Source: Bacillota bacterium (GTDB lineage: Bacteria; Bacteroidota; Bacteroidia; Bacteroidales; Bacteroidaceae). Taken from it: DNA of 64,000 nt. The position numbers and the translations under genes were made by a program. A model generated the notes under the pieces. It saw nothing but the letters and a program-made list of their open reading frames with translations, was not told the DNA's origin and searched no databases. The DNA is taken from assembly GCA_023664625.1 (NCBI GenBank), contig JAMPFD010000006.1, positions 1 to 64,000 of the forward strand, written 5' to 3'. Shown in pieces: positions 54,810 to 63,974 of this stretch. Numbering within the stretch: position 1 is the stretch's first letter; the number at the start of each line of letters is the position of its first letter.

Positions 54810-54825
54810 AAAATGTGTAATTTTG
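54795..54825 (+). promoter_or_regulatory. Promoter of the MltF-like gene
   Basis: TTTG at 54795-54798 and TAATTTTG at 54818-54825 with a 19-base spacer match the consensus. The -33 element lies inside the hisG promoter on the other strand, so only one can be used at a time. Confidence 0.7.
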
Positions 54826-54843
54826 TATTGGATAAATATAAAA

Positions 54844-55995
54844 ATGAAATACACTTTTTTATTCATATTACCTATCATAATAACAGCATGTACCCATAGA
54901 CAGCAACCGGAAGAAGTTGTTACGCCGTGGGGAGACGTGGTAGAAATGGATTCAGAGAAAGATTCTGCCGGAACATTATCGCTGGACGATATAGTCACCC
55001 AAGGTGAACTGATTGCCTTTGCATTGAATGGTCCTGACACATATTATGAATATCGCGGGCACGGCATGGGGCTTCATTATCTGCTTGCTGAGCAGTATGC
55101 ACAGAAAATTGGGGTGAGATTGCGTGTGGAAGTCTGCAGAGACAGTACGGAACTCATCAGAAAGCTTGCCAATGGGGATGGTGATCTGGTTATTGTTCCG
55201 AAATCCATACTTGCGGATGATTCTGGTATATATCTTTGTGGTCCGAAGTGGTTAACAAATAATAAAGAGATTGCTGCCGGCATAAAGCAATGGTACACGG
55301 CAGACATGATGGTTGAAACAGAAAAAATGCAGAAGTCACTTCTTGCTGCCGGCAGTGTCACACGTCATGTTTACCAGCCTATGCTTGACAGGCAGAACGG
55401 TATCATATCCCGTTGGGACGGTCTGTTCAGAAAACACGCATCCGCAGCACGGCTTGACTGGCGGCTCGTTGCAGCACAGTGCTATCAGGAATCATGCTTC
55501 GATCCACGCGCACGTTCGTGGGCCGGAGCATGCGGACTTATGCAGATAATGCCGTCAACGGCGCAGCAATTAGGACTGCCAATATCTGAAATTTATTCGC
55601 CGGAGCAAAACATATCTGCTGCAATGCTGTATATGAAAAGACTGATGGAAGAATTTAGGGACATACCTCGAAATGGAGAGCGGATATGTTTCGCTTTGGC
55701 TGCATATAACGGTGGCAAGCATCATATACGTGATGCTATGGCTTTGGCACGGAAGCACGGGAAAGACCCTCATCGGTGGGACTGTGTTAAGGAATTTATA
55801 GTCAAACTTACAACCCCGCAATTTTATACAGATCCTGTCGTAAAATATGGATATATGCGCGGAACTGAAACAGCTGACTATGTAACCAAGATTATGCAAA
55901 GATATGACGGATATAGAGGACAGGCACACAGTTCAGTTGCAGACATAACTCCGCAGAGAGCCGTGAAACACCATAAATACAAGCCGCAGGAGTAG
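54844..55995 (+). CDS. MltF-like lytic transglycosylase lipoprotein
   Basis: A 383-residue lipoprotein (signal ending IITAC, lipidated Cys at about residue 16) that cleaves peptidoglycan. It has an N-terminal periplasmic solute-binding-like domain (LSLDDIVTQGELIAFALNGPDTYYEYRGHGMGLHY). A C-terminal SLT domain follows with the catalytic Glu in QCYQESCFDP, then WAGACGLMQIMPSTAQQLG and FALAAYNGG. This is the layout of MltF, which is 518 residues in E. coli; this one is shorter. The frame is open 16 codons upstream; the lipoprotein signal fixes the start. Confidence 0.93.
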   Translation: MKYTFLFILPIIITACTHRQQPEEVVTPWGDVVEMDSEKDSAGTLSLDDIVTQGELIAFALNGPDTYYEYRGHGMGLHYLLAEQYAQKIGVRLRVEVCRDSTELIRKLANGDGDLVIVPKSILADDSGIYLCGPKWLTNNKEIAAGIKQWYTADMMVETEKMQKSLLAAGSVTRHVYQPMLDRQNGIISRWDGLFRKHASAARLDWRLVAAQCYQESCFDPRARSWAGACGLMQIMPSTAQQLGLPISEIYSPEQNISAAMLYMKRLMEEFRDIPRNGERICFALAAYNGGKHHIRDAMALARKHGKDPHRWDCVKEFIVKLTTPQFYTDPVVKYGYMRGTETADYVTKIMQRYDGYRGQAHSSVADITPQRAVKHHKYKPQE

Positions 55996-56225
55996 TCGTC
56001 CAATACGTCTGTGCACCATATATTATGGCATCAAAGAGAAGTATAAAAAATACAGATGATGTATACAATAAAGGTGAGAATGATACGTTATAAGTACAAG
56101 AATGACTTTATTAACCAATTCCATTGCCTATGCCGTATTTTACCTTTGAAGAAATGACACCCCGAAAATCCACTTTACAGATTATTCTGCAGATTGCACA
56201 TTCGTATAGGATAGCGAGAGCAGGA
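55996..56225. other. Convergent gap between MltF-like and tatD genes
   Basis: About 230 bases before the hairpin hold no gene. TACCTTTG at 56141-56148 on the plus strand resembles a -7 element, but no proper -33 element is present. A small RNA of about 120 bases ending at the hairpin would be possible. Confidence 0.45.
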
Positions 56226-56276
56226 AATGAGCCCGTCGGATATTCCTTGAATTGAGGGACATCCGGCGGGTTCATT
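56226..56276. terminator. Hairpin between convergent MltF-like and tatD genes
   Basis: AATGAGCCCGTCGGAT... (56226-56246) pairs with ...ATCCGGCGGGTTCATT (56256-56276) over about 21 bp with G-T pairs, followed by TTTTAT on the plus strand. It probably ends the plus-strand message and may serve tatD on the other strand. Confidence 0.75.
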
Positions 56277-56301
56277 TTATGTCATCAGAAAAACCCTTAA
56301 G

Positions 56302-57066
56302 CTAAACATTGAAGATTCGTCTTGCCGTATCAGTCGTTATTCTGTCAACTTCATCTCCAGAAACGCCATAGGCATCCGCAAGACGGCTGCATACCATCGG
56401 TATAAAAGACGGTTCATTGCGCTTTCCGCGATATGGAACAGGTGCCATGTATGGAGAGTCCGTCTCAAGAACGATACGGCTGAGCGGTACAACTGCCGGC
56501 AATGTCTGAGGAAGATTACTTTTTTTGAACGTCAAGACGCCTCCTATACCAAGGACAAATTTTTCAAATTCAAGGAGTTCTACGGCTTCATGCTCGTTTC
56601 CGGTAAAGCAATGGAAGACACCTCCAGGTAATTCGCTCTCGTAGCGGCGCAGCAGTTTCACCATCTCATTCTGTGCTTTACGGCAATGAATCATCAGCGG
56701 TAAGCGTGTCTCTACAGACCATACAACCTGACGCTCAAAACATTCAAGCTGCTCTTTTTCAAACTCACGGCTCCAATAGTAATCAAGCCCAACTTCCCCT
56801 ATGCCGATAACATCTGCGGATAGTAGTGCCTTGATTCCGTTCAACTGCTCCTCCCAGTTGTCTTTAACCTCTTCAGGGTGTATTCCTATAATCGGATGGC
56901 AGTAATCGGAGTATTGTCTGCATATTTCCAGTATACGTCTGCTGGAGGACAGGTCTATTGCCGGAATAAAAGCTTTTTCAACACCGGAAGATTTGGCGCG
57001 TCGGATAACCTCGGCAAGATCATCATTGAATTCTTCTCCATCTAAATGGGTATGAGTATCAATCAT
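56302..57066 (-). CDS. tatD: TatD-family metal-dependent hydrolase
   Basis: A 254-residue amidohydrolase-fold DNase or phosphoesterase. Metal-binding residues are visible: MIDTHTHLDGEEF, GEVGLDYYW, PLMIHCRKA, GGVFHCFTGN and ETDSPYMAPVPYRGKRNEP. Homologues have 3'-5' exonuclease activity in repair or quality control. It lies 32 bases after the polyprenyl synthetase gene and is the last of tonB-polyprenyl-tatD. Confidence 0.95.
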   Translation of the reverse strand: MIDTHTHLDGEEFNDDLAEVIRRAKSSGVEKAFIPAIDLSSSRRILEICRQYSDYCHPIIGIHPEEVKDNWEEQLNGIKALLSADVIGIGEVGLDYYWSREFEKEQLECFERQVVWSVETRLPLMIHCRKAQNEMVKLLRRYESELPGGVFHCFTGNEHEAVELLEFEKFVLGIGGVLTFKKSNLPQTLPAVVPLSRIVLETDSPYMAPVPYRGKRNEPSFIPMVCSRLADAYGVSGDEVDRITTDTARRIFNV

Positions 57067-57098
57067 AGTATTATAATGTTGAGTTTTGTCAACAGCAC

Positions 57099-58094
57099 TT
57101 ATTTATCACGTTTCATCATTTTTGCCGCGAACTCAAACAGTATGGTCTTGCGCCCGGCAGGCACAGATACTGCATCCAAATAATGAAGGGCATCCAGATA
57201 ATACTCTTCCATACGTTGCCTGGCAAGTTTGTCTATTGAAAGTTTATTGTATATCGCTGTGACCGCCTTTATTTTTTCATCACGGATACATTCATCATCC
57301 AAAATTTGCTCTGCGGAGAGTGAACACCACTTTTCAAGCTCTGCCTTGTCATTTCCCTCGGCAAGCTTCATCGCGTTGATAAGCATAAAGGTTTTCTTGT
57401 TCTCTGTTATGTCTCCGCCGATATTCTTGCCAAATACTTTTGGGTCGCCATAGACATCAAGATAGTCGTCTTGAAGTTGGAAAGAAAGACCAAGTTTCTC
57501 ACCGAATTTGTATAAACACTCTTGGTCTTCCAAGGGGGCATCGGCAAGAATGGCTCCGATTTTCATGGCACATGCCAAAAGCACACTTGTTTTGAGACGG
57601 ATCATTTCCATATACTCTTCTTCCATGACATTGTCACGTGTCTCAAATTCTATATCGTATTGCTGCCCTTCATCTATCTCAAGTGCAGTCTTTGTAAAAA
57701 GCTTTATCACATCCGGCATGTGTGTCGGATCACATTCCGCCATACGGGAAAAGGCTGTGACAAGCATTGTGTCACCGGAAAGAATTGCCATATTTGAATC
57801 CCATTTCTTATGCACAGTATCTTTGCCGCGGCGCATGTCGGCATTGTCCATAAGGTCATCATGCAACAATGTGAAATTATGATAAGTTTCTATGCCACAA
57901 GCACAAGGCAATGCAGACATAATATCTTCCTTGTACATATTGTAAGCCATAAGCATAAGTACCGGGCGAATACGTTTTCCGCCAAGTGAAAGCACGTATT
58001 TTATAGGTTCATAAAGCGATTGTGGCTTTCTGTCATAAATGATGTTGTCAATATATTCATTGACAACATCAAGGAGTTCGTTTGATGTTTTCAT
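57099..58094 (-). CDS. Polyprenyl diphosphate synthase
   Basis: A trans-prenyltransferase that makes chain precursors for quinones or cell-wall carriers. The 331-residue protein carries LSLGGKRIRPVLMLMA, the first Asp-rich motif LLHDDLMDNADMRRG, and the second FQLQDDYLDVYGD. Chain length cannot be fixed from these motifs. The frame is open to base 58166; the start at MKTSNELLD is chosen because family similarity begins there, but MKFINMDIP (58130) is possible. It lies between tonB and tatD. Confidence 0.92.
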   Translation of the reverse strand: MKTSNELLDVVNEYIDNIIYDRKPQSLYEPIKYVLSLGGKRIRPVLMLMAYNMYKEDIMSALPCACGIETYHNFTLLHDDLMDNADMRRGKDTVHKKWDSNMAILSGDTMLVTAFSRMAECDPTHMPDVIKLFTKTALEIDEGQQYDIEFETRDNVMEEEYMEMIRLKTSVLLACAMKIGAILADAPLEDQECLYKFGEKLGLSFQLQDDYLDVYGDPKVFGKNIGGDITENKKTFMLINAMKLAEGNDKAELEKWCSLSAEQILDDECIRDEKIKAVTAIYNKLSIDKLARQRMEEYYLDALHYLDAVSVPAGRKTILFEFAAKMMKRDK

Positions 58095-58155
58095 GTTATG
58101 AGGAGGAATATCCATATTAATAAATTTCATACAATACTTGTCTCTTATACTTAAA

Positions 58156-58872
58156 TTATAAAGCAAAAACTATCGGTATGGCTACAACCGTACGCACCGG
58201 CTTCCCTTTGTTTTCGCCAGCCTTCCACTTAGGCATCGCCTTTATGACACGTAACGCCTCATTGTCCAGAGGGGTATGTGTCGGCACTGCAAGTTTGATG
58301 TTGGTTATTGAGCCGTCTTTCTCAACGACAAATGTCACGGAAACAGTCCCCTGCTGCTTAGCTTGACGGCACGACTGCGGATAACGGAGTTCGTTGGTAA
58401 GCCATGTCATAAATATAGACATTCCTCCGGGAAATTCCGGCAGTTGCTCAATAATGCGCAACGGATTATCCTTTCCGTCAACAGAGGCCTCGGCAGGAGC
58501 CACAGGCTCCGCCTCGCTGTCTTTTAACCGGGTAGCATCGTCTTCTGCAGAAGAGATGAATTTAACCTGCTCCCTCAATTCTTCAAGTTCTTTCTGTGCA
58601 GCCGTCTCTTCGACCTTGTTTATCCTGTCGGTTGTCACCGGTTTCTCATGAACCTTTGCCGCAATGACATTCTCCTCGGGTTTCAATGAGGCTAACAGTT
58701 CCATGTCAACGGAGACATCATCTGAAATATCATCGAAAATTCCCGACGTGATATTCAGTGATCGCCATTGCAATACCAGAAAGAATATTCCTATTGTAGC
58801 GACAAAAGCCAGCACGAATATCCTCGGGCGCAACCTGTCTATGTCTGCACGATATGTCTTCCGTTCTATCAA
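58156..58872 (-). CDS. TonB-family energy transducer
   Basis: Couples the proton motive force to outer-membrane receptors. The 238-residue protein has one N-terminal membrane helix (residues 17-36, IFVLAFVATIGIFFLVLQW). A Glu/Lys/Ala periplasmic linker follows, then the TonB C-terminal domain (LPEFPGGMSIFMTWL, YPQSCRQAKQQGTVSVTFVVEKDGSI, KWKAGENKGKPVRTVVAIPI). It leads the tonB-polyprenyl-tatD cluster. TATATTTG (rc of 58900-58907) is a probable -7 element. No ExbB/ExbD genes are in the window. Confidence 0.93.
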   Translation of the reverse strand: MIERKTYRADIDRLRPRIFVLAFVATIGIFFLVLQWRSLNITSGIFDDISDDVSVDMELLASLKPEENVIAAKVHEKPVTTDRINKVEETAAQKELEELREQVKFISSAEDDATRLKDSEAEPVAPAEASVDGKDNPLRIIEQLPEFPGGMSIFMTWLTNELRYPQSCRQAKQQGTVSVTFVVEKDGSITNIKLAVPTHTPLDNEALRVIKAMPKWKAGENKGKPVRTVVAIPIVFAL

Positions 58873-58930
58873 AATCGTTATTATTTATAAAATAATATGC
58901 AAATATACATCTCTTTTCTGGAAAAATGAC

Positions 58931-58938
58931 TAACTTTG
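58931..58938 (+). promoter_or_regulatory. Candidate -7 element of porQ
   Basis: TAACTTTG lies 22 bases before the porQ start and points away from the tonB gene. No TTG is found at the right distance, so the site is only partly supported. Confidence 0.5.
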
Positions 58939-58960
58939 CTGATAAATTATAAATATTTAT

Positions 58961-59911
58961 ATGAAGAGAACTCTTTTCACTTGTCTTTTCCTCATTTTAA
59001 CAGCCAGCTTATGGTCGCAGAACGAAAGCCGTACAGAATACAATTTCCTGCGCCTTCCTGTGAGTGCTCATGCGGCAGCTCTTGGAGGGGACAATATAAC
59101 TATACCTGATGATGACCTGATGATGATGTTTCAGAACCCGTCATTGCTCATTGGCGCGACCCCCAAGACGGTAGGCTTGCAATACATGAACTACATGAGC
59201 GGATGCAATAATGCCTCTGCGGCCTTCAATATGGTATTTAAAGAGAAATGGAATGTAGGTATCGGCGTACAGTATATGGGATATGGCTCCATGCAATACA
59301 GGGATGAACATAATAACGACCTCGGAACATTCTCTGCAACAGACATAGCCCTGAGCGGTGTTCTCGGATATGAACTTGTGGAGAATCTTGCCGGTGGCAT
59401 TGCTGCAAAGGTCATATATGGTAAAATATCCTCCTATACATCACTTGCCGTAGCCATAGACCTTGGACTGAATTATTATCTTCCGGACTCAGAATGGTCA
59501 TTCGGTCTTGTTATCAAAAATCTCGGAGGTCAGATGAAAGCCTATGACGACAATTATGAGAAAATGCCGCTTGACATCCAGCTTGGCATAAGCAAGCAAC
59601 TTGGTACGTCACCATTGAGACTCTCCGCCACTTTGGTGGATTTAAATAATCTTAACTATAAAATTATCAATCATTTGAGCGTAGGAGCTGAAGCATTGCT
59701 TTCCGATCAGTTCTATGTTGCTGGAGGATATAGTTTCAGGCGTGCAGAGGAAATGAAGACCATTGACAGCGAGGGAAACTCTTCCGCACACTCTGCCGGA
59801 CTTTCTATTGGTGCCGGCATTAATCTTGACAGATTCAAACTGAATGTTTCGTATGCAAAATATCATGTCTCTTCATCAAGTCTCATTGCAAATTTTGCCT
59901 TCACATTATAA
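58961..59911 (+). CDS. porQ: Type IX secretion protein PorQ
   Basis: An outer-membrane beta-barrel of the FadL-like PorV/PorQ group, needed in relatives for attachment of type IX-secreted proteins at the cell surface. The 316-residue protein has a signal peptide (MKRTLFTCLFLILTASLWS). The family opening is YNFLRLPVSAHAAALGGDNITIPDDDLMMMFQNPSLL, and it ends in an aromatic strand (IANFAFTL). It is followed by cmk after 27 bases, the order often seen in Bacteroidota. Other type IX genes are not in the window. Confidence 0.9.
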   Translation: MKRTLFTCLFLILTASLWSQNESRTEYNFLRLPVSAHAAALGGDNITIPDDDLMMMFQNPSLLIGATPKTVGLQYMNYMSGCNNASAAFNMVFKEKWNVGIGVQYMGYGSMQYRDEHNNDLGTFSATDIALSGVLGYELVENLAGGIAAKVIYGKISSYTSLAVAIDLGLNYYLPDSEWSFGLVIKNLGGQMKAYDDNYEKMPLDIQLGISKQLGTSPLRLSATLVDLNNLNYKIINHLSVGAEALLSDQFYVAGGYSFRRAEEMKTIDSEGNSSAHSAGLSIGAGINLDRFKLNVSYAKYHVSSSSLIANFAFTL

Positions 59912-59938
59912 ACACAATCCATTAACCAACCAACACAG

Positions 59939-60625
59939 ATGAAAAAGATTACCATAGCCATTGACGGACACTCGTCTTGCGGTAAAAGTACAATGGCAAA
60001 ACAGCTGGCGAAAGAACTCGGATACATATATGTGGACACCGGTGCCATGTACCGTACGGTAACTTTGCACGCCATGCGCAACAAACTGATAACAGATGAC
60101 AACAATGTTGACGTAGACAGACTCCGTGCCCAAATGCCGGGAATAGGCATATCATTCAAATTCAATGAGATGACCGGACGTCCAGATGCGTATCTCAATG
60201 GGGAACGTGTAGAGGACGAAATCCGTAGCATTGAAGTCAGCAGTCATGTCTCCCCTATCGCAACCATACCGTTTGTCCGCAAAGCCATGGTTGACATACA
60301 ACGTGAAATGGGTAAAGAAAAAGGTATAGTCATGGACGGCAGAGACATAGGTACGACAGTCTTCCCTGATGCAGAGTTGAAGATTTTCGTCACTGCATCA
60401 GCCGAGGTCCGTGCACAGCGCAGATATGATGAACTCCAGAAAAAAGGAATGCCGGCGGATTATGATGCTATTCTGAAAAATGTCCAAGAACGTGACTATA
60501 TTGATTCTCACCGTGAAGTGTCACCACTAAAGCCGGCGGAAGACGCTGTGCTTCTTGACAATAGTAACATGACAATACCGGAACAGCAAGAGTGGCTTTT
60601 GGCAAAAGCCAAGGCTTTGCTTTAA
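59939..60625 (+). CDS. cmk: Cytidylate kinase
   Basis: Phosphorylates CMP and dCMP. The 228-residue protein starts with P-loop [19 protein letters not shown]. It has [45 protein letters not shown], and [16 protein letters not shown]. The length is normal. It is downstream of porQ and followed by a perfect hairpin. Confidence 0.97.
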   Translation: MKKITIAIDGHSSCGKSTMAKQLAKELGYIYVDTGAMYRTVTLHAMRNKLITDDNNVDVDRLRAQMPGIGISFKFNEMTGRPDAYLNGERVEDEIRSIEVSSHVSPIATIPFVRKAMVDIQREMGKEKGIVMDGRDIGTTVFPDAELKIFVTASAEVRAQRRYDELQKKGMPADYDAILKNVQERDYIDSHREVSPLKPAEDAVLLDNSNMTIPEQQEWLLAKAKALL

Positions 60626-60719
60626 TAGTTGTCAATGTTGTTTTTATGATTATTCATATAAGCATATACATATTGTGTTTTTTACATAGGTAGTTACTTA
60701 ATATCTATCCCTACCATTA

Positions 60720-60763
60720 AAAGAGTCCGTTGCACTTTCATATTGAGGTGCAACGGACTCTTT
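60720..60763 (+). terminator. Terminator after cmk
   Basis: AAAGAGTCCGTTGCAC (60720-60735) pairs perfectly with GTGCAACGGACTCTTT (60748-60763), 12-base loop. The T-run is short, but the A-tract before the stem and T-tract after it allow termination in either direction. Confidence 0.8.
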
Positions 60764-60870
60764 ACGTAAATATCAGAGTAATTTTTAACGGCTGATGCAA
60801 TCTTTTGGCCGGCAACAGACAGATATACCAAAAACAAATCTTTATGACACACAGCAAAAAAAAACATGTG

Positions 60871-60958
60871 CGCATTATGAAAGGTAACGATTCATATGGT
60901 AAAAGGTTAGCTTTGGCATAATGAATCGTTACCTTTCATAATGCGAATCGTTACCTTT
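60871..60958. repeat. 22-bp-period repeat array C, inverted arrangement
   Basis: AAAGGT at 60880 and 60902 face ACCTTT at 60931 and 60953; spacing within each pair is 22 bases. The outer parts, 60871-60895 and 60921-60945, form a perfect 25-bp inverted repeat with a 25-base centre. It belongs to the same family as arrays A and B. The rest of the cmk-ompA gap (60764-61242) holds no gene. Confidence 0.88.
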
Positions 60959-61242
60959 GACGAGATGAATGAATTTCTTGTACATAAACATTTATTTTCT
61001 GCTGCAGGCATATATGATATTATTAACGGTATTCCATGGCATTTCTTTTCTTCTTATCAATGCTGTGAAGCATAACAACAAATTATTATACCTCTTAACA
61101 TTGCGCTTATTATAATATGAGAGATATTCTACAAATTTGTATGTCTTGTCTAATACATCTGATATTATTATCACAAAAATTACAATAAAAAGAATCTTTT
61201 ATGGCATTTTTACAAGTTTTTGATAAAATTTCGTTTGTTAAA

Positions 61243-61274
61243 TTTGGTTGTTCCAGAAAAAAAACATAATTTTG
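61243..61274 (+). promoter_or_regulatory. Promoter of the OmpA-family gene
   Basis: TTTG at 61243-61246 and TAATTTTG at 61267-61274 with a 20-base spacer match the consensus fully. The start codon follows after 42 bases, a good leader for an abundant protein. Confidence 0.8.
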
Positions 61275-61316
61275 CCAAGAAATATGATTAATTTCTTATT
61301 ATCTAACATACAAAAC

Positions 61317-62513
61317 ATGAAAAAGAGTCTATTTTTTGCCGCATTTGGATTGTTCACAATTGTAGCAAATGCACAAACTGAAGAACATGGGTTCTACAGT
61401 AACAAGTTTTTTGACAATTGGTACATCGGCCTGAATGGCGGTGCAGCAACAAAAACTACAAATCAGCCGGACAAAGTCAATATTAATGGAAATGCCGGTC
61501 TTCGTATTGGAAAATGGCTGACTCCGTCTTTCGGTCTTGCCGCAGAGGGTAATTACTACTTCACGAACAAAGCTAATGGCATGAGTGTAGGCCAATACAT
61601 AAATGCAAATTTTGGTGAGAACCTTGAAAAAGAGAATACTGCTTATTGGACAGCAGGAGTATTAGCTACATTGAACATAAGCAACTGCTTTTGGGGATAT
61701 CCCGGTCAGCCACGTAAGTTTGATGTTAATTTTGTAACAGGTATCTATTGGGGACAGAACACCATCCACAATCATACCGTCAAGAACATGATTAACCATA
61801 AGATCGGTTTTGATTTCAATTATAATTTTGGCAAGAACCGTGAATGGTCTGTATATGCAGAGCCTGCCATAATCTTCAATATTGCCGGTGTTTGTTCAGA
61901 CGAGTTCGAACAGGGATTCCAGTCTGTGAAATATCATAGTAATGCTTCATTCCTGCAGCTGAACCTTGGTGTCAATTATAAATTCAAGACATCAAACAAG
62001 ACACATAATTTCTTGATTGTACAGCCAAGAGATCAGAAGGAGATAGACGTTCTAAATGCGGAAATTAATAATCTTCGTGCACAAAACGCTGCGGACAATG
62101 ATCAGATCCAGAAGTTGAAGAATGAGATTGATAATCTGAAGAAAGCTCTTGATGATTGTGAGAAGACTCCTAAGGAAATTGTAAAATATGAACCGAATCT
62201 TCCAGCAATATTCTACCAGTTAAACAAATCCGTCATCACTCCGGAACAGGCTAATAATGTTGCTATAGCCGCTAAGGTTATGCAGAATCATCCTGAGCTG
62301 AAAATCCAAATCAAGGGTTATGCTTCTCCTGAAGGTCCGCATGACAACAACATGAGTCTCGGCGTACGTCGCGCAAATGCTGTTAAGGACATGCTTGTAA
62401 AGAAATATGGCATTGATCCGGAACGCATTACTGCAGAGGGCTGTGGTGAAACAGACAAACTGTTCGAGATTTATGAGTTTAACCGTGTCGCTATGCTTTA
62501 CATTGAGAAATAA
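61317..62513 (+). CDS. OmpA-family outer-membrane protein
   Basis: A 398-residue protein linking outer membrane and peptidoglycan. It has a signal peptide (MKKSLFFAAFGLFTIVANA) and an eight-strand-type barrel to about residue 225. A coiled-coil linker (EIDVLNAEINNLRAQNAADN onward) comes next, then an OmpA C-terminal domain (IFYQLNKSVITPEQ, IKGYASPEGPHDNN, SLGVRRANAVKDML). The open frame starts 23 codons earlier, but the signal peptide fixes the start. It has its own strong promoter and terminator, so it is a single gene. Confidence 0.95.
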   Translation: MKKSLFFAAFGLFTIVANAQTEEHGFYSNKFFDNWYIGLNGGAATKTTNQPDKVNINGNAGLRIGKWLTPSFGLAAEGNYYFTNKANGMSVGQYINANFGENLEKENTAYWTAGVLATLNISNCFWGYPGQPRKFDVNFVTGIYWGQNTIHNHTVKNMINHKIGFDFNYNFGKNREWSVYAEPAIIFNIAGVCSDEFEQGFQSVKYHSNASFLQLNLGVNYKFKTSNKTHNFLIVQPRDQKEIDVLNAEINNLRAQNAADNDQIQKLKNEIDNLKKALDDCEKTPKEIVKYEPNLPAIFYQLNKSVITPEQANNVAIAAKVMQNHPELKIQIKGYASPEGPHDNNMSLGVRRANAVKDMLVKKYGIDPERITAEGCGETDKLFEIYEFNRVAMLYIEK

Positions 62514-62590
62514 TGATATGATAGTGTAAGTTTGCCAATATAGTTAATTCTCATTGAATGAAGTTGGCATGAAAAACTTATGAACAACAG

Positions 62591-62628
62591 ATAATGGAGG
62601 AATAAGCATTTGCTTGTTCCTCCATTAT
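62591..62628 (+). terminator. Terminator after the OmpA-family gene
   Basis: ATAATGGAGGAA (62591-62602) pairs with TTCCTCCATTAT (62617-62628); the loop region adds AAGC...GCTT pairing. T residues follow. Confidence 0.82.
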
Positions 62629-62659
62629 TTGTCAGGTATTATATGTCTTTTTTACTAAA

Positions 62660-62750
62660 ATAAGTAACTGTTGGAAATTAGTTTATACTAAAAACGCAGT
62701 TATTTTTTAGGCTGTTAGTGTACGGAACCGAAGGAGCAATGCGGGCATTG
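62660..62750 (-). repeat. Dispersed ~90-bp intergenic element, copy 3 (inverted)
   Basis: Read on the minus strand it matches copy 1 over about 90 bases with only a few differences, including TAAAAAATAACTGCGTTTTT and CTAATTTCCAACAGTTACTT. It lies just after the OmpA terminator. Its orientation is opposite to copies 1 and 2. Confidence 0.9.
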
Positions 62751-62969
62751 TGGCTGACAAGCGCTAACTGACAAAAAAGAACAAGTTTTAGTGAGAAAAC
62801 ATTATATTATAAAATAATTATCAATAGTTACTTATTAAATTACTTGTACCGTTGTTTTTACAATATCACTTGAATAAGCACCTATTATCATTTGAGAACT
62901 TTGGCTAAGGAAGCCTGTCGCTTGCATGATTTCTTCGGCTCTCTTGCTAAGTATTGTTTCCTAAATGTG
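62751..62969. other. AT-rich gap before the phytase-like gene
   Basis: About 220 bases beyond repeat copy 3 show no gene, promoter or clear terminator. Confidence 0.55.
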
Positions 62970-63974
62970 CTATAATTCACTGTCAAATATTATAATACGC
63001 AAATAATCTTTTAATCTGTAAAAACTGTTGCCTGCACCTCCTTGCGAATCGGCAATAAGTATTAATGTCTGTTTCCCGCCTGCCAACCGTGGTCCAAGGC
63101 ACATTCCCTCATAATTGGCAAAGTTCATTTTTCCTATCCGTAGATATGTACAAAACTGTACTAAAAGGTGCTTTTTCATAGCTATACTGTCATTCCCCAT
63201 GCTAAGGTCTGTAAAATTATTTATTGGTACTGACCGACTTGGGTTCACTATATATAATTTTACATTGCAGAAACTGCCAATCTTCTTGGGCGATATAAAA
63301 ACCTCACGCTCCATAACTATCAGTCTGCCATCGTCAAGTGCAATCATTGAAGGCACTCCATGGGCATAGACTCCTTTTGCTTTCTTCACCGTAGGAATAT
63401 CCATTGCATATACATATTCCTCAACAGGGAGTAAATCATTGCCGAATGATTGCAGGCGTAAGCGATTTGACCAGTTGCGGTTGCATAGAGACGAACGTTT
63501 GCCGTCACCAGGAAGCGTTGATTCTGTTGTCGTCCAGAAATAACCGGTAGTGGCATTATACGTCAATGCTTCAAATCCAAGATTCTTTTCTATCTTATCA
63601 CACTGCATATGTAATGGAATACTCAGGCTGCGCCCGGTTGGCACTCCGTCCATAGAATACTCAATTATCCTTTGGTCTTCTTCGCCTGAGATAAAGACCG
63701 TATTATTTGGTGCAAAATATGCTATACCTTCACAGTCACGATATATACCTGCCTGCTTGTCTCTCCGTAGTTTCATTCCTTCCGGCTCTATCATGGAAGC
63801 ATTTTTTACCTTACCGCTCAACGAATCTATACTGATGTTCAGTATCTTGAACCCGTCGGTCATATCTTTATCATCCACAACAACATATTGTGTTCCTTCT
63901 ACATGACTTATCCCACTATAATTGCCTGGAAAAATACCGAAGAGCGCTAAGTTTATCTGTGAAAGTAGATCCAT
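62970..63974 (-). CDS. Esterase-like phytase-domain protein, 5' end uncertain
   Basis: At least 334 residues of a beta-propeller-like protein of the esterase-like activity of phytase family. Signs are FPGNYSGISHVEGTQYVVVDDK near the start, DCEGIAYFAPNNTVFISGEEDQRIIEYSMDG, NLGFEALTYNATTGYFWTTTE, and ANYEGMCLGPRLAGGKQTLILIADSQGG near the end. Such proteins are usually exported, but no signal peptide is seen at the first Met, and the frame stays open upstream to the window edge. The true start, with a signal, may therefore lie outside. Substrate unknown. Confidence 0.82.
   Translation of the reverse strand: MDLLSQINLALFGIFPGNYSGISHVEGTQYVVVDDKDMTDGFKILNISIDSLSGKVKNASMIEPEGMKLRRDKQAGIYRDCEGIAYFAPNNTVFISGEEDQRIIEYSMDGVPTGRSLSIPLHMQCDKIEKNLGFEALTYNATTGYFWTTTESTLPGDGKRSSLCNRNWSNRLRLQSFGNDLLPVEEYVYAMDIPTVKKAKGVYAHGVPSMIALDDGRLIVMEREVFISPKKIGSFCNVKLYIVNPSRSVPINNFTDLSMGNDSIAMKKHLLVQFCTYLRIGKMNFANYEGMCLGPRLAGGKQTLILIADSQGGAGNSFYRLKDYLRIIIFDSEL

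Noticed and set aside
60992..61174. 60-codon minus-strand frame between cmk and ompA
   Set aside because: AT-rich, no promoter or family resemblance; lies opposite the ompA leader.
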